The notes: generated by a model from the sequence alone, not told the origin. DNA of 64,000 bases from Saprospiraceae bacterium (GCA_016718205.1 JADKEB010000012.1:62001-126000), one strand, 5' to 3'; shown: positions 29,538 through 38,627, numbered from the stretch's first letter. Program-made: numbers and translations.

Positions 29538-30032
29538 ATGCGAAACTTTAAAATTCTTTTGGTCTTTGTTGCATTTAGCTTTTTTATAGCTTGTGGAGGA
29601 GGCAATCAAAAAACAGAAACAACTTCTGAAACTCCTGCAGCATCTGCGACTGAAACTCCTGCAGCTGATGCCACAAGTTACGATCCTAAGCGCGGAGAAG
29701 GAAAATTTGACGAAACCAACGTCAAGGTAGATGCAACATTAAATGCGTCAATGGCAGCTGCAGGCGAAAAAGCAGCAGGAGTCAAATGCACTTCATGCCA
29801 TAAAATGTCTGAAGAAAGACTAGTTGGACCAGGTTGGAAAGGTGTAACCCAGAGAAAATCACCTTTTTGGATCATGAACTTCATTACCAACCCAGACCCA
29901 ATGATCGATAAGGATCCGGAACTTCAGGCCCAATTGGAACTTTGTCTCGTGCGTATGCCCAATCAAAGCCTTGCAGACGAAGAAGCTAGAAATATTCTGG
30001 AATTTATGCGTAAAAATGATGGTGTTAAATAA
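29538..30032 (+). CDS. Mono-haem cytochrome c lipoprotein of the nos operon
   Basis: 164 residues. Lipoprotein signal with lipobox FIAC at about residue 20, an Ala/Thr/Glu-rich linker (about 25-55), then a class I cytochrome c domain with haem motif CTSCH and a distal methionine probably in VRMPNQSL. Similar cytochromes precede clade II nosZ in Bacteroidota and probably feed electrons to it in the periplasm. It lies 14 bases before nosZ and directly behind the Crp/Fnr-type box. Confidence 0.88.
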   Translation: MRNFKILLVFVAFSFFIACGGGNQKTETTSETPAASATETPAADATSYDPKRGEGKFDETNVKVDATLNASMAAAGEKAAGVKCTSCHKMSEERLVGPGWKGVTQRKSPFWIMNFITNPDPMIDKDPELQAQLELCLVRMPNQSLADEEARNILEFMRKNDGVK

Positions 30033-30046
30033 TAAAACCAATAAAT

Positions 30047-32035
30047 ATGAAATCCAATAAAATTCTTTTCTTAGCCATTGCGGCTTTTATGACTATGTTT
30101 ATGATGTCATGCCGCCCCAAAAATGCAGGAACTTCTGTAAAAGGAGATGCTGCTGTAAAGTCTTTTGTAGCTCCCGGCCAATATGATGAATACTACAACT
30201 TTGTGAGTGGTGGTTTCAGCGGTCAGATGTCCGTTTACGGACTTCCAAGTGGTCGTCTTTTCAGAGTAATCCCGGTATTTTCTGTGGATCCTGAAAAAGG
30301 ATGGGGATATAGCGAAGAGACCAAACCGATGCTCAATACTTCTCACGGATTTGTACCATGGGATGATCTCCATCACGTAGAGTTATCTCAAACTACAGGT
30401 GAGATCAATGGAAAATGGGCTTTTGCCAATGCCAACAATACCCCGAGATTAGCGAGAGTTGATCTCAAAACATTCAAAACTGCTGAAATCCTCGAATTGC
30501 CCAATAGCGGTGGTAACCACAGCTCACCCTTTGGTACTGAAAACTCAGAGTATATTGTTGCAGGTACAAGATTTAGTGTTCCTTCTGACTACGCTGACGG
30601 TGATGTTCCTATTGATTCTTACAAGAAAAATTTTAAGGGACACATCAGTTTTGTAAGTGTAAACAAAGAATCCGGTCAGATGGATATAGCCTTCCAATTG
30701 AAAACTCCCGGTGTCAATTTTGACCTGGCCAGATGCGGTCGCGATAAATCTCACGGATGGTTTTTCTTCTCTTGTTACAATACGGAACAAGCCAATACAC
30801 TTCTGGAAGTAAATGCGTCACAAAAAGACAAAGACTTCATCATGGCGGTCAACTGGAAAAAAGCTGAAGAATATCTCAAGGCTGGAAAAGGTGTAAAACA
30901 AAAAGTAAAATACGCACATAATATTTGGGATGAACACTCTCATACAGCTACTTCTACCATCAAAAATGAAGTAACCGTTCTGGATGTTGCAGCGCTGAAA
31001 GACATTTGTTATATGATTCCTTGTCCTAAATCACCTCATGGCTGTGATGTAGATCCTAGCGGAGAATACATCGTGGGTAGTGGTAAATTAGCTGCAGTGA
31101 TACCAGTTTTCAGCTTTGATAAACTTCAGAAAGCAATTGCTGCAAAAGCATTTGATGGCGAATATGAAGGTATTCCTGTAGTAAAATACGAAGAAGCCTT
31201 ATACGGTGAAGTTAAAAAACCAGGTCTTGGACCTTTACATACAGAATTTGATGGTAAAGGATTTGCTTATACATCTTTTTTTGTATCTTCAGAAGTAGTC
31301 AAATGGAACATCAAAGACCTTGCAGTAGTGGACAGAGTACCTACATTCTACTCCGTAGGACACCTCTGTATCCCTGGTGGAAATACCAGAAAACCGTCAC
31401 CTAAATATTTGATCGCTTACAATAAGATCACTAAAGACAGATATCTGCCTACTGGTCCTGAATTGACTCAAAGTGCCCAGCTGTTTGACATCAGCGGAGA
31501 AAAAATGCAGATGATCCTTGACTTCCCCACTATTGGCGAGCCACATTACGCACAGGCTGCTCCGGCTGACCTGATCCGAAACAATGGCCAGCTCAAGATT
31601 TATCCAATAGGCGAAAATAAACATCCAAGAGTTGCCAAAGGAGAAGGCGAAGCTAAAGTTGTCCGTGAAGGCAACAAAGTACATGTTTATATGACAGCCA
31701 TCAGATCTCACTTTGCACCGGACAATATAGAAGGAGTGCGCATGGGTGATGAGGTGTATTTCCATGTCACCAACCTGGAGCAGGACTGGGACGTACCTCA
31801 CGGATTCGGTATCAAAGGCGCCAATAATGCAGAACTTTTGATCATGCCGGGTGAAACCACCACCTTGAAATGGGTACCGGACAGAGTGGGTATCTTCCCA
31901 ATGTATTGTACGGACTTCTGTAGTGCATTACACCAGGAAATGCAGGGTTATGTAAGAGTATCTCCGGCAGGAAGTAAAGTACCACTTTCTTTCCACGTCG
32001 GTAAAACACCGGCTGCTGAAAAACCTGTCCAATAA
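30047..32035 (+). CDS. nosZ: Nitrous-oxide reductase, clade II (Sec-exported)
   Basis: Reduces N2O to N2 in the periplasm. 662 residues. The N-terminus is a lipoprotein/Sec signal (FMTMFMMSCRPK) and not a twin-arginine signal, which marks clade II. The beta-propeller carries the CuZ histidines (DEHSHTATS, KSPHGCDVDP, GPLHTEFD among others). The C-terminal cupredoxin domain has the complete CuA motif YCTDFCSALHQEM (Cys, Cys, His, Met). The frame is intact. nosL, D, F and Y follow for copper loading. Confidence 0.98.
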   Translation: MKSNKILFLAIAAFMTMFMMSCRPKNAGTSVKGDAAVKSFVAPGQYDEYYNFVSGGFSGQMSVYGLPSGRLFRVIPVFSVDPEKGWGYSEETKPMLNTSHGFVPWDDLHHVELSQTTGEINGKWAFANANNTPRLARVDLKTFKTAEILELPNSGGNHSSPFGTENSEYIVAGTRFSVPSDYADGDVPIDSYKKNFKGHISFVSVNKESGQMDIAFQLKTPGVNFDLARCGRDKSHGWFFFSCYNTEQANTLLEVNASQKDKDFIMAVNWKKAEEYLKAGKGVKQKVKYAHNIWDEHSHTATSTIKNEVTVLDVAALKDICYMIPCPKSPHGCDVDPSGEYIVGSGKLAAVIPVFSFDKLQKAIAAKAFDGEYEGIPVVKYEEALYGEVKKPGLGPLHTEFDGKGFAYTSFFVSSEVVKWNIKDLAVVDRVPTFYSVGHLCIPGGNTRKPSPKYLIAYNKITKDRYLPTGPELTQSAQLFDISGEKMQMILDFPTIGEPHYAQAAPADLIRNNGQLKIYPIGENKHPRVAKGEGEAKVVREGNKVHVYMTAIRSHFAPDNIEGVRMGDEVYFHVTNLEQDWDVPHGFGIKGANNAELLIMPGETTTLKWVPDRVGIFPMYCTDFCSALHQEMQGYVRVSPAGSKVPLSFHVGKTPAAEKPVQ

Positions 32036-32059
32036 GCGTACGTTTTTAGTACCATATAT

Positions 32060-32106
32060 ACAAAAAGGGGGACAGAAGTATTATCAAATCTGACCCCCTT
32101 TTTTAA
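32060..32106 (+). terminator. Terminator-like hairpin after nosZ
   Basis: AAAAGGGGG(A)CAG pairs with CTGACCCCCTTTT around a loop of about 15 bases and ends in T. It may reduce transcription of the accessory genes relative to nosZ, because those follow on the same strand only 80 bases later. Confidence 0.75.
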
Positions 32107-32184
32107 TTAAAGAGCTTCGTATTCAAAACAACAATTCTTCATTCGTGAATGCGATAATCTTTTTTAATCAATAAATTTTTAATC

Positions 32185-32779
32185 ATGAATACAATTTCAA
32201 AATCATCAGTCATCATGATGATACTGGCTGGACTATGCGTACTTGGTGCAGTATTTCTGCCTATCTGGCGTATCGAACTGGATGCACCACAATATCCTGA
32301 AGGACTTGCTTTGCTGATTTATGCCAACAGGCTCGGTGGAGAAGTCGAGATCATCAATGGACTCAATCATTACATAGGAATGAAGACACTTCATGCAGAG
32401 GAGTTTATTGAGTTTACCGTGCTGCCTTATATCATAGGCTTTTTTGGGATATGGGCGATAGTTGTTGGATTGTACTTCAAAAGCAGAAAGTCTGTATTGA
32501 TTTTGTTGATAACATTTGCCTTATTTGGTGTATTGGCGATGTATGACTTCTGGCGATGGGAGTATGAGTATGGACACAACCTCGATCCTACAGCAGCGAT
32601 TATAGTACCGGGTATGGCTTATCAACCACCATTAATAGGTTTCAAACAATTGCTCAATTTTGGAGCGTTTTCTATTCCGGATTCAGGCGGATGGATGATG
32701 CTGACCGGTGGTGTTATTGATAGGTTTGGTGTATGTGTTAGAAGCTGGTTTGCTCAATAGATTTTTAAAAAAATATTAA
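32185..32779 (+). CDS. Membrane protein between nosZ and nosL, 3' frameshift
   Basis: Conserved multi-helix membrane protein found at this place in Bacteroidota nos clusters; role unknown, possibly copper or electron supply to NosZ. Helices: about 8-27, 82-98, 103-121 and one at the C-terminus. As written it ends at 32760 with IDRFGVCVRSWFAQ. One extra base near 32713-32716 explains this: in the next frame the sequence continues LIGLVYVLEAGLLNRFLKKY, a good last helix, to TAA at 32777, just where nosL begins. The coordinates given span this corrected frame. Confidence 0.65.
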
Positions 32780-33197
32780 AGCATCTGTTTGGATATTACC
32801 GATTTTTGTTTTACTTTCATGTAGTCCTGATGGACCTGAAGCCATTATTTTGCATAAAGATACTTGTGCCTACTGTAAAATGAATATATCTGAAGGCCAC
32901 TTTGCTGCTGAACTCATCACCAAAAAAGGTCGGGTTTTCAAATTTGATGATATCTCTTGCCTGATTGAATTCAAAAAAGAGAATCCGGACAAAGAAGCTA
33001 AGAGCCATTATGTACACTATTATCCCGGAAATAATGAGTTAATACCTGCAGAAACTGCCCATTACATCAAAGGTGGAACACTTCGTAGTCCCATGGCTGG
33101 AAATATAGCAGCTTTTAAGACCGAAGCAGAAGTCAGTGAGCACGTACAAAAACTGAATGCAGAAAAAACAGAGTGGAGTGCTCTTTTCAAAGATTAA
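32775..33197 (+). CDS. nosL: NosL copper chaperone lipoprotein, apparent ATT start
   Basis: NosL binds Cu(I) and supplies the CuZ site of NosZ. The conserved part DTCAYCKMNISEGHFAAEL has the C-x-x-C-x-M copper motif. The frame is open upstream only to 32769 and contains no ATG, GTG or TTG before 32850, yet it encodes a perfect lipoprotein signal, KASVWILPIFVLLSC. The most likely start is ATT at 32775, overlapping the stop of the previous gene; an ATG misread as ATT is possible. A start at TTG 32850 would delete the signal and lipobox and is rejected. Confidence 0.88.
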   Translation: MKASVWILPIFVLLSCSPDGPEAIILHKDTCAYCKMNISEGHFAAELITKKGRVFKFDDISCLIEFKKENPDKEAKSHYVHYYPGNNELIPAETAHYIKGGTLRSPMAGNIAAFKTEAEVSEHVQKLNAEKTEWSALFKD

Positions 33198-33206
33198 ATA
33201 ATTTAA

Positions 33207-34457
33207 ATGGCGTTTATTGTACATAAAATCAGTCTCATATTTTTACTACTTGTCACCATGACACAAGAGGCAATGAGTCGCATTATTCATGTGGGACCCG
33301 GCAAGGCGTTTAAAAATATCAGACCTGCATTGCTTGAAGCAAAAGATTATGATACCGTTTATGTTTATCACAGTTTTTACAAAGAAGGTAATATCGTCAT
33401 CAATAAAAAGATCGTGATGATAGGTGTAGATCTACCCGTCATAGATGGTGATAAAAAACATGAAGTGGTCTCTATAAAATCAGATGATGTAGTTTTTAAA
33501 GGATTTCAGGTCCAAAACTCAGGATTTGCTACGCTCAATGATCCGGGCGGAATTAAAGTCTATGATGCAACTGGTGTGGTGATCGAAAATAATGTTTTGG
33601 AAAACAACTTTTTTGGGATTTACATTCAGTTTGGGAAAAACTGTACCATCCGCAATAATCGTGTGAAAGCTTACGGTGTCGAAGAGCAGCAAATAGGAAA
33701 CGGCATTCATTGCTGGAAATCTGATAGTCTGCAGATCATCGGCAATGATGTACAGGGGCACCGAGACGGCATTTATTTCGAATTTGTGACCCATTCTATT
33801 GTCTGGTGTAATATATCTAAATACAATATCCGATACGGTCTGCATTTTATGTTTTCTAATGATGATGCTTATATCAACAATTTTTTTGATGCTAACGGAT
33901 CAGGCGTCGCTGTAATGTTTACAAAAAATGTGATCATGTACGGCAATACTTTCAAAAACAGTACGGGTGATGCGTCTTACGGTATTCTGCTCAAAGAAAT
34001 ATCAGATGCAGAGATACGAGGTAACAGATTTATTAATAATACCTCAGCCCTGTTTCTCGAAGGGGCCAATCGTATGTTGGTGCATAAAAATGTTTTTAAT
34101 GGCAACGGTTGGGGCCTAAAAATTCAGGCCAACTGTATGGATAATGTAATAACCGAAAATAATTTTACCGGCAACACTTTTGACGTCAGCACTAATGGTT
34201 CCTTGGTACTCAATACTTTTAATAACAACTACTGGGACAAATACGAAGGGTATGATCTGGATAAAAATGGTATTGGTGATATTCCTTTTCATCCTTTAAG
34301 TCTGTATTCGGTCATCATAGAAAATAATCCAATAGCCATGTTACTGTACCGGAGCTTTATGGTCACATTATTGGAGCGCACAGAAAAGCTAATCCCTAGT
34401 ATCACTCCCGAAAATTTCAGGGATGACAGACCTGTTTTAAAACCATATAATTTATGA
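33207..34457 (+). CDS. nosD: NosD periplasmic copper-insertion protein
   Basis: NosD with NosF and NosY is needed to mature the CuZ centre of nitrous-oxide reductase. 416 residues: signal peptide at about 1-26, then a right-handed parallel beta-helix made of repeated CASH segments (for example VIENNVLENNFFGIYIQFG and AEIRGNRFINNTSALFLEG) and a C-terminal NNYWDKYEGYDLDKNGIGDI. Overlaps nosF by 4 bases (ATGA). Confidence 0.96.
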   Translation: MAFIVHKISLIFLLLVTMTQEAMSRIIHVGPGKAFKNIRPALLEAKDYDTVYVYHSFYKEGNIVINKKIVMIGVDLPVIDGDKKHEVVSIKSDDVVFKGFQVQNSGFATLNDPGGIKVYDATGVVIENNVLENNFFGIYIQFGKNCTIRNNRVKAYGVEEQQIGNGIHCWKSDSLQIIGNDVQGHRDGIYFEFVTHSIVWCNISKYNIRYGLHFMFSNDDAYINNFFDANGSGVAVMFTKNVIMYGNTFKNSTGDASYGILLKEISDAEIRGNRFINNTSALFLEGANRMLVHKNVFNGNGWGLKIQANCMDNVITENNFTGNTFDVSTNGSLVLNTFNNNYWDKYEGYDLDKNGIGDIPFHPLSLYSVIIENNPIAMLLYRSFMVTLLERTEKLIPSITPENFRDDRPVLKPYNL

Positions 34458-35162
34458 TCGAACTTAATAATATATCTAAAAGTTTTGGTAAAACAAATGC
34501 TTTGAAAAATGTGTCGATGCATCTGTCAGCAGGCAAATGTTTCGGACTGATAGGACCAAATGCCTGTGGCAAAACCACCATCATCAAAAGCATCCTGAGT
34601 ATGGTTGTACCCAGTGCCGGCAATATACTGTTTGATGGCAAAAATATCAAAGGTGAGGTCAGCTATAAAAATAATATCGGCTACATGCCTCAGATAGGCA
34701 GATATCCCGAAAATATGAGTATCAAACAAGTGATAGATATGATCAGAGACATCAGAGCGTATCAGGGCATTGAAGACAGAGAGCTGTACGATGCATTTGG
34801 CATTGACCAATTTGGTGATAAAAATGAGAACACTATCTGGCGGAACTACCCAGAAGGTGAGTGCCACTTTAGCATTTTTGTTTGATCCGCCAGTACTTAT
34901 CCTGGATGAACCCACAGCAGGTCTTGATCCCATTTCATCAGAACTATTGCGCGAAAAGATCATAAAAGAGCGTCAAAACGGTAAGCTTATCCTAATCACT
35001 TCCCACTTGCTGAGTGAATTGGATGACTTACTGACTGATATCATTTTTATGCAGGAAGCTGAGGTCCTGTTTAATAAGTCCGTTGTAGCTCTTTTTGAAG
35101 AAACAGGCGAAGAAAGGGTTTCCAAAGCCGTCAGCAAACTTTTAAAAATTAAAAGGGCATGA
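34454..35162 (+). pseudogene. nosF: NosF ABC transporter ATPase, frameshifted in an A run
   Basis: NosF powers the NosDFY complex. The first part (34454 to about 34819) has Walker A GPNACGKTT and the Q-loop region. At 34820-34824 a run of five A shifts the frame; with four A it would read GDKMRTLSGGTTQKVSATLA, and the rest (signature LSGG, Walker B LILDEPTAGLD, TSH switch histidine) is intact in the other frame to 35162. The whole then equals a normal NosF of about 235 residues. As written the protein stops at 34885. A one-base homopolymer error is the simplest cause. Confidence 0.93.
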
Positions 35163-35926
35163 AGGGAATAACGAAGTTTGTGATTGCTGATATATTAAAA
35201 AACCGCATTATCCTGTTTTACGCATTGATATTGGGAGTATTTTCCTGGAGTATCTTCAGTCTTGAAGACAATACATCCAAAGGTATCATGTCACTTCTTA
35301 ACATTATACTACTCACGGTACCTCTGGTATCCATTATTTTTTCCAATATCTATATGTACAACAGTGCAGAATTTATAGAGTTGCTTGTCAGTCAGCCTGT
35401 AAAAAGATCAGCGATCTGGACCTCACTTTTTATCGGCCTTGCCATAGCACTTAATGTATCTTTTTTGGTAGGCATAGGTATTCCCGTGTTGTTATTTGTG
35501 CCCTTTTCGACTGGTATGACGGTCATCATCACGGGTATGCTGATCACCACGATATTTGTATCGATCGCTATGCTTTGTTCCATCCTTATGAGAGACAAGG
35601 CTCGTGGCATTGGACTTTCGATCATGTTATGGTTGTTCCTTTCCCTTATTTATGATGGATTGGTACTGTTCTTTATGTTTCAATATGCAGACTATCCTAT
35701 CGAAAAGCCCATGGCCATTTTTTCAGCTCTCAACCCGATAGATTTGGCAAGAATTCAGGTACTCCTTCAGGTAGATGTAGCGGCTCTCATGGGATATACC
35801 GGAGCCATTTTTAAAAAAATGTTTGGGACCATGACAGGGTATCTGATATCTTTGATATTGATGCTGCTTTGGATTGGCATTCCATTTTTGATTTCACTAA
35901 AATTATTTAATAAAAAAGACCTTTAA
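35159..35926 (+). CDS. nosY: NosY ABC transporter permease
   Basis: Membrane part of NosDFY, an ABC-2-type permease of 255 residues with six hydrophobic segments (first IILFYALILGVFSWSIF, last ISLILMLLWIGIPFLISLKL). The segment SQPVKRSAIWTSLFIGL is typical. It overlaps the nosF 3' end by 4 bases, consistent with one transcript. Confidence 0.94.
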   Translation: MKGITKFVIADILKNRIILFYALILGVFSWSIFSLEDNTSKGIMSLLNIILLTVPLVSIIFSNIYMYNSAEFIELLVSQPVKRSAIWTSLFIGLAIALNVSFLVGIGIPVLLFVPFSTGMTVIITGMLITTIFVSIAMLCSILMRDKARGIGLSIMLWLFLSLIYDGLVLFFMFQYADYPIEKPMAIFSALNPIDLARIQVLLQVDVAALMGYTGAIFKKMFGTMTGYLISLILMLLWIGIPFLISLKLFNKKDL

Positions 35927-35930
35927 GTAT

Positions 35931-36227
35931 ATGGTTATTCAGGAAATACAAGATAAATTAATGTCTGCAAGCAAGCCAGTGGCAAGACTGTATTATAAAA
36001 GCGGTGATGTAAAGACCATTTTCATTGGCTTTAAAAAGGATATGATTTTGGATCAGCACAAAACGCACCTTCCTGCCAGATTGATGGTTATCACTGGTAA
36101 AGTAACCTATGTGCAGGCAAGTGAAAAAACGATTTTAAACCAATACGAATATAAAGACATTCCCGTAGATATCATGCATGAAGTACATGCTGATGAAGAC
36201 AGCTTGTGTATGCTGATACAAGGTTAA
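35931..36227 (+). CDS. Small cupin-fold protein
   Basis: 98 residues resembling a single-domain cupin: DQHKTHLPARLMVITGKV (first cupin motif with His) and DIPVDIMHEVHADEDSLCML (second motif with His). It starts 4 bases after nosY and precedes the haemoglobin gene. Small cupins of this kind occur near nitric-oxide detoxification genes in Bacteroidota; metal binding and a role in NO handling are inferred only. Confidence 0.65.
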   Translation: MVIQEIQDKLMSASKPVARLYYKSGDVKTIFIGFKKDMILDQHKTHLPARLMVITGKVTYVQASEKTILNQYEYKDIPVDIMHEVHADEDSLCMLIQG

Positions 36228-36255
36228 TTATTTATTCAGATTATAATCTTCTAAA

Positions 36256-36639
36256 ATGAAAAAGAAAGATATTCTCAATCGGCAGGACATCGAATCCGTC
36301 GTCAACCACTTTTATGATAAGGTAAGGAAAGATGATATTTTAAGCCGAATGTTTGACCATGTGGACTGGGAGAAGCATCTGCCCGTGATGTATGATTTTT
36401 GGGACAATGTCTTGTTTTATACCGGCAAATATACCGGTAATCCGATGGCAAAACACCTGATGGCACATGGCCGTAACCCTATGACATCCACTCATTTTGA
36501 AAGATGGCTGAAGCTCTTTTATGAAGTTTTAGACGAATCTTATGTTGGAAAAAATACTACATTACTTAAAGAAAGGGCCAATAGTATAGCTAAAATTATG
36601 CAGATCAAGTTATTTGGAAATGAATTAGTATTAAAATAA
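36256..36639 (+). CDS. Group III truncated haemoglobin
   Basis: 127 residues, 2-on-2 globin of group III: FYDKVRKDDILSRMFDHV at the N-terminus, FWDNVLFYTGKYTGNPMAKH, and the proximal histidine region HGRNPMTSTHFERWLKLF. Group III globins may bind or oxidise NO; a protective or sensing role fits the place between nosY and norC, but the sequence does not prove it. Confidence 0.88.
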   Translation: MKKKDILNRQDIESVVNHFYDKVRKDDILSRMFDHVDWEKHLPVMYDFWDNVLFYTGKYTGNPMAKHLMAHGRNPMTSTHFERWLKLFYEVLDESYVGKNTTLLKERANSIAKIMQIKLFGNELVLK

Positions 36640-36655
36640 AAACAAAACTCTTTTT

Positions 36656-36669
36656 TGGCAATATTGCCA
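36656..36669. promoter_or_regulatory. Perfect 14-bp palindrome upstream of norC
   Basis: TGGCAATATTGCCA is fully symmetric and lies 24 bases before norC. Its left 10 bases recur before norB (TGGCAATATT at 37153-37162, inside CCTGGCAATATTTCAGG, 37151-37167). It differs from the ATGA-N6-TCAT box and may be a site for another regulator or an RNA hairpin. Confidence 0.4.
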
Positions 36670-36693
36670 GTATAACCAATTAAACTTAACGTC

Positions 36694-37140
36694 ATGTTAT
36701 CAAAAAGTCAAGCAAGAACATTTTTTCTGGGAGGCACCATTGTGTCTTTTGCTGTTTTTCTTGGATTGTCGTGGCATTCTCTGAGTACAGAGGTACCTAA
36801 GCAAACCAATGAAGACAAACTCACTCCCCAAGTAGTAAGAGGTAAACACTTATGGGAGAGCAATAATTGTATGGGGTGTCATACTATTCTGGGTGAAGGG
36901 GCATACTATGCACCGGAGCTTACCCGCGTTATCGACAGACGTGGAGATGCCTATGTCAAAACAGTACTTACATCCAAGGTACCATGGTCTCCAAGAGGCC
37001 GAAAAATGGTAGCCTATGCATTTCCTGAAGATCAAGCCAATGATCTTGTTGCATTTTTTCAATGGATAAACGAAGTCGACCTCAATGGGTTTCCTCCAAA
37101 GCCTAAATATAAGGTCACTTTAAACAATGATACCAAATAA
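36694..37140 (+). CDS. norC: Nitric-oxide reductase small subunit NorC (cytochrome c)
   Basis: Membrane-anchored cytochrome c that brings electrons to NorB. 148 residues: N-terminal helix at about 8-26 (TFFLGGTIVSFAVFLGLSW), then the haem motif CMGCH in NNCMGCHTILGEGAYYAPEL and a distal methionine probably in GRKMVAY. Followed by norB after 58 bases. Presence of a separate NorC marks this as the cytochrome-dependent type (cNOR). Confidence 0.96.
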   Translation: MLSKSQARTFFLGGTIVSFAVFLGLSWHSLSTEVPKQTNEDKLTPQVVRGKHLWESNNCMGCHTILGEGAYYAPELTRVIDRRGDAYVKTVLTSKVPWSPRGRKMVAYAFPEDQANDLVAFFQWINEVDLNGFPPKPKYKVTLNNDTK

Positions 37141-37198
37141 ATAAATTTTTCCTGGCAATATTTCAGGAATATTAATTAACCAACTAAAATATTTTAAT

Positions 37199-38536
37199 AT
37201 GAAATATAAATCACAAAAAGTAGCATATTGGTTTTTTGCACTTTCAATGTTATTACTATCCCTGCAAATCATATATGGGTTTGTAATGGGATTTGCCCAT
37301 ATGGGTTATGACAATCTTCATGACTTTATACCTTTTAATACGGCGCGTGCTGTACATACCAATCTTTTGGTAGTGTGGTTGCTTTCAGGATTCATGGGAG
37401 CAGCTTATTATATCATACCTGAGGAAGCTGAAAATGAACTTGTAAGCGTAAAATGGGCTTATATTCAACTCATTTCTCTTGCAATTGTTGGAGTTGTTGC
37501 GGTAGTAGGATACCACTTCAATTACTGGGAAGGTAGAAAATTTCTGGAAATACCAAGACCACTTGACTGGTTGGTAGTCATTAATGTATTGTTGTTTTTA
37601 GGCCTGATTCTGGCAACCCTGTTTAAAGGTAAAAAGAGGACAACTACATCTTTGGTACTTACTATGGGATTATTTTTTGCTGCACTATTGTACCTGCCAG
37701 GTATGGTTTGGTTTGACAATCAGACGATGGATTCTTTCTTCAGATGGTGGGTAGTACATCTTTGGGTAGAGGGTGTTTGGGAATTAATCATGGGTGGTAT
37801 TCTGGCTTTTTTGCTCATTAAGATTACAGGAGTAGACAGAGAAGTAATTGAAAAATGGCTGTATGTAATCGTAGGTTTGACATTCATTTCTGGTATTCTG
37901 GGTACGGGTCACCATTATTATTATATTGGTACACCACGATACTGGCTGATTATAGGTGGGATATTTTCTGCTTTGGAGCCTTTGGCATTTTTGGCAATGG
38001 CATTATTTACAGTTGCAATGTACCGTAAAGGGGAGAAAAAACACCCCAATAAAATTGCTTTACAATGGACTCTCGGTACTGCCATTGTTTCTTTTGTCGG
38101 AGCAGGGCTATTAGGCTTGGCTCATACATTGCCACAAGTCAATATGTGGACGCATGGTACTTTGGTCACTGCCATGCACGGACACTTAGCTTTCTGGGGA
38201 GCATACGGCATGATCGTTTTTGCCATCATTTCATACACCATGCCAAACATGACAGGTAGAAAGCTGTATGATTCTCCAAATGGTCAGTATGCTTTTTGGT
38301 TATCAAATATCGGAATGATAGGAATGACCACCGCGTTTGCTGCAGCCGGAGTCGCTCAGGTTTATATGGAAAGAATCATGGGAATGGAATTTGGAGATGC
38401 TCAAAAAGAAATTCAAGTCCATTTCATAATTCTGGTGCTGTGTGCCACATTGTTTACGGTAGGCGTAGGTCTGTTTATATATGAGTTTATCAAATATGGC
38501 AGACCAACTGACGAAGCATTGGAGCCACATCAATAA
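37199..38536 (+). CDS. norB: Nitric-oxide reductase large subunit NorB
   Basis: Reduces NO to N2O in the membrane; haem-copper oxidase family with 12 helices and a non-haem iron site. 445 residues. Ligand regions are complete: AVHTNLLVVWLLSGFMGAAY, HLWVEGVWELIMGG (His and Glu of FeB), GTGHHYYYIGTP, and HGTLVTAMHGHLAFWGAYG. Its length and the separate norC exclude a quinol-type enzyme. No nirK or nirS is found in this window. Confidence 0.97.
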   Translation: MKYKSQKVAYWFFALSMLLLSLQIIYGFVMGFAHMGYDNLHDFIPFNTARAVHTNLLVVWLLSGFMGAAYYIIPEEAENELVSVKWAYIQLISLAIVGVVAVVGYHFNYWEGRKFLEIPRPLDWLVVINVLLFLGLILATLFKGKKRTTTSLVLTMGLFFAALLYLPGMVWFDNQTMDSFFRWWVVHLWVEGVWELIMGGILAFLLIKITGVDREVIEKWLYVIVGLTFISGILGTGHHYYYIGTPRYWLIIGGIFSALEPLAFLAMALFTVAMYRKGEKKHPNKIALQWTLGTAIVSFVGAGLLGLAHTLPQVNMWTHGTLVTAMHGHLAFWGAYGMIVFAIISYTMPNMTGRKLYDSPNGQYAFWLSNIGMIGMTTAFAAAGVAQVYMERIMGMEFGDAQKEIQVHFIILVLCATLFTVGVGLFIYEFIKYGRPTDEALEPHQ

Positions 38537-38544
38537 TCAAATCA

Positions 38545-38627
38545 AAAAGAGGCTGTCTATAAAGAACTTTGCAGTAATTTTTTACCCAGCTTGTATTCCT
38601 TATTACTCTTAACAGACAGCCTCTTTT
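38545..38627 (+). terminator. Long-loop inverted repeat between norB and norQ
   Basis: Two 14-base arms pair perfectly: AAAAGAGGCTGTCT at 38545-38558 and AGACAGCCTCTTTT at 38614-38627, with 55 bases between, followed by T. Probably a terminator or partial attenuator; the large loop is unusual. Confidence 0.6.

Noticed and set aside
37199..38536. norB as a quinol-dependent NO reductase
   Set aside because: It is only 445 residues and a separate NorC with a CMGCH haem site precedes it.
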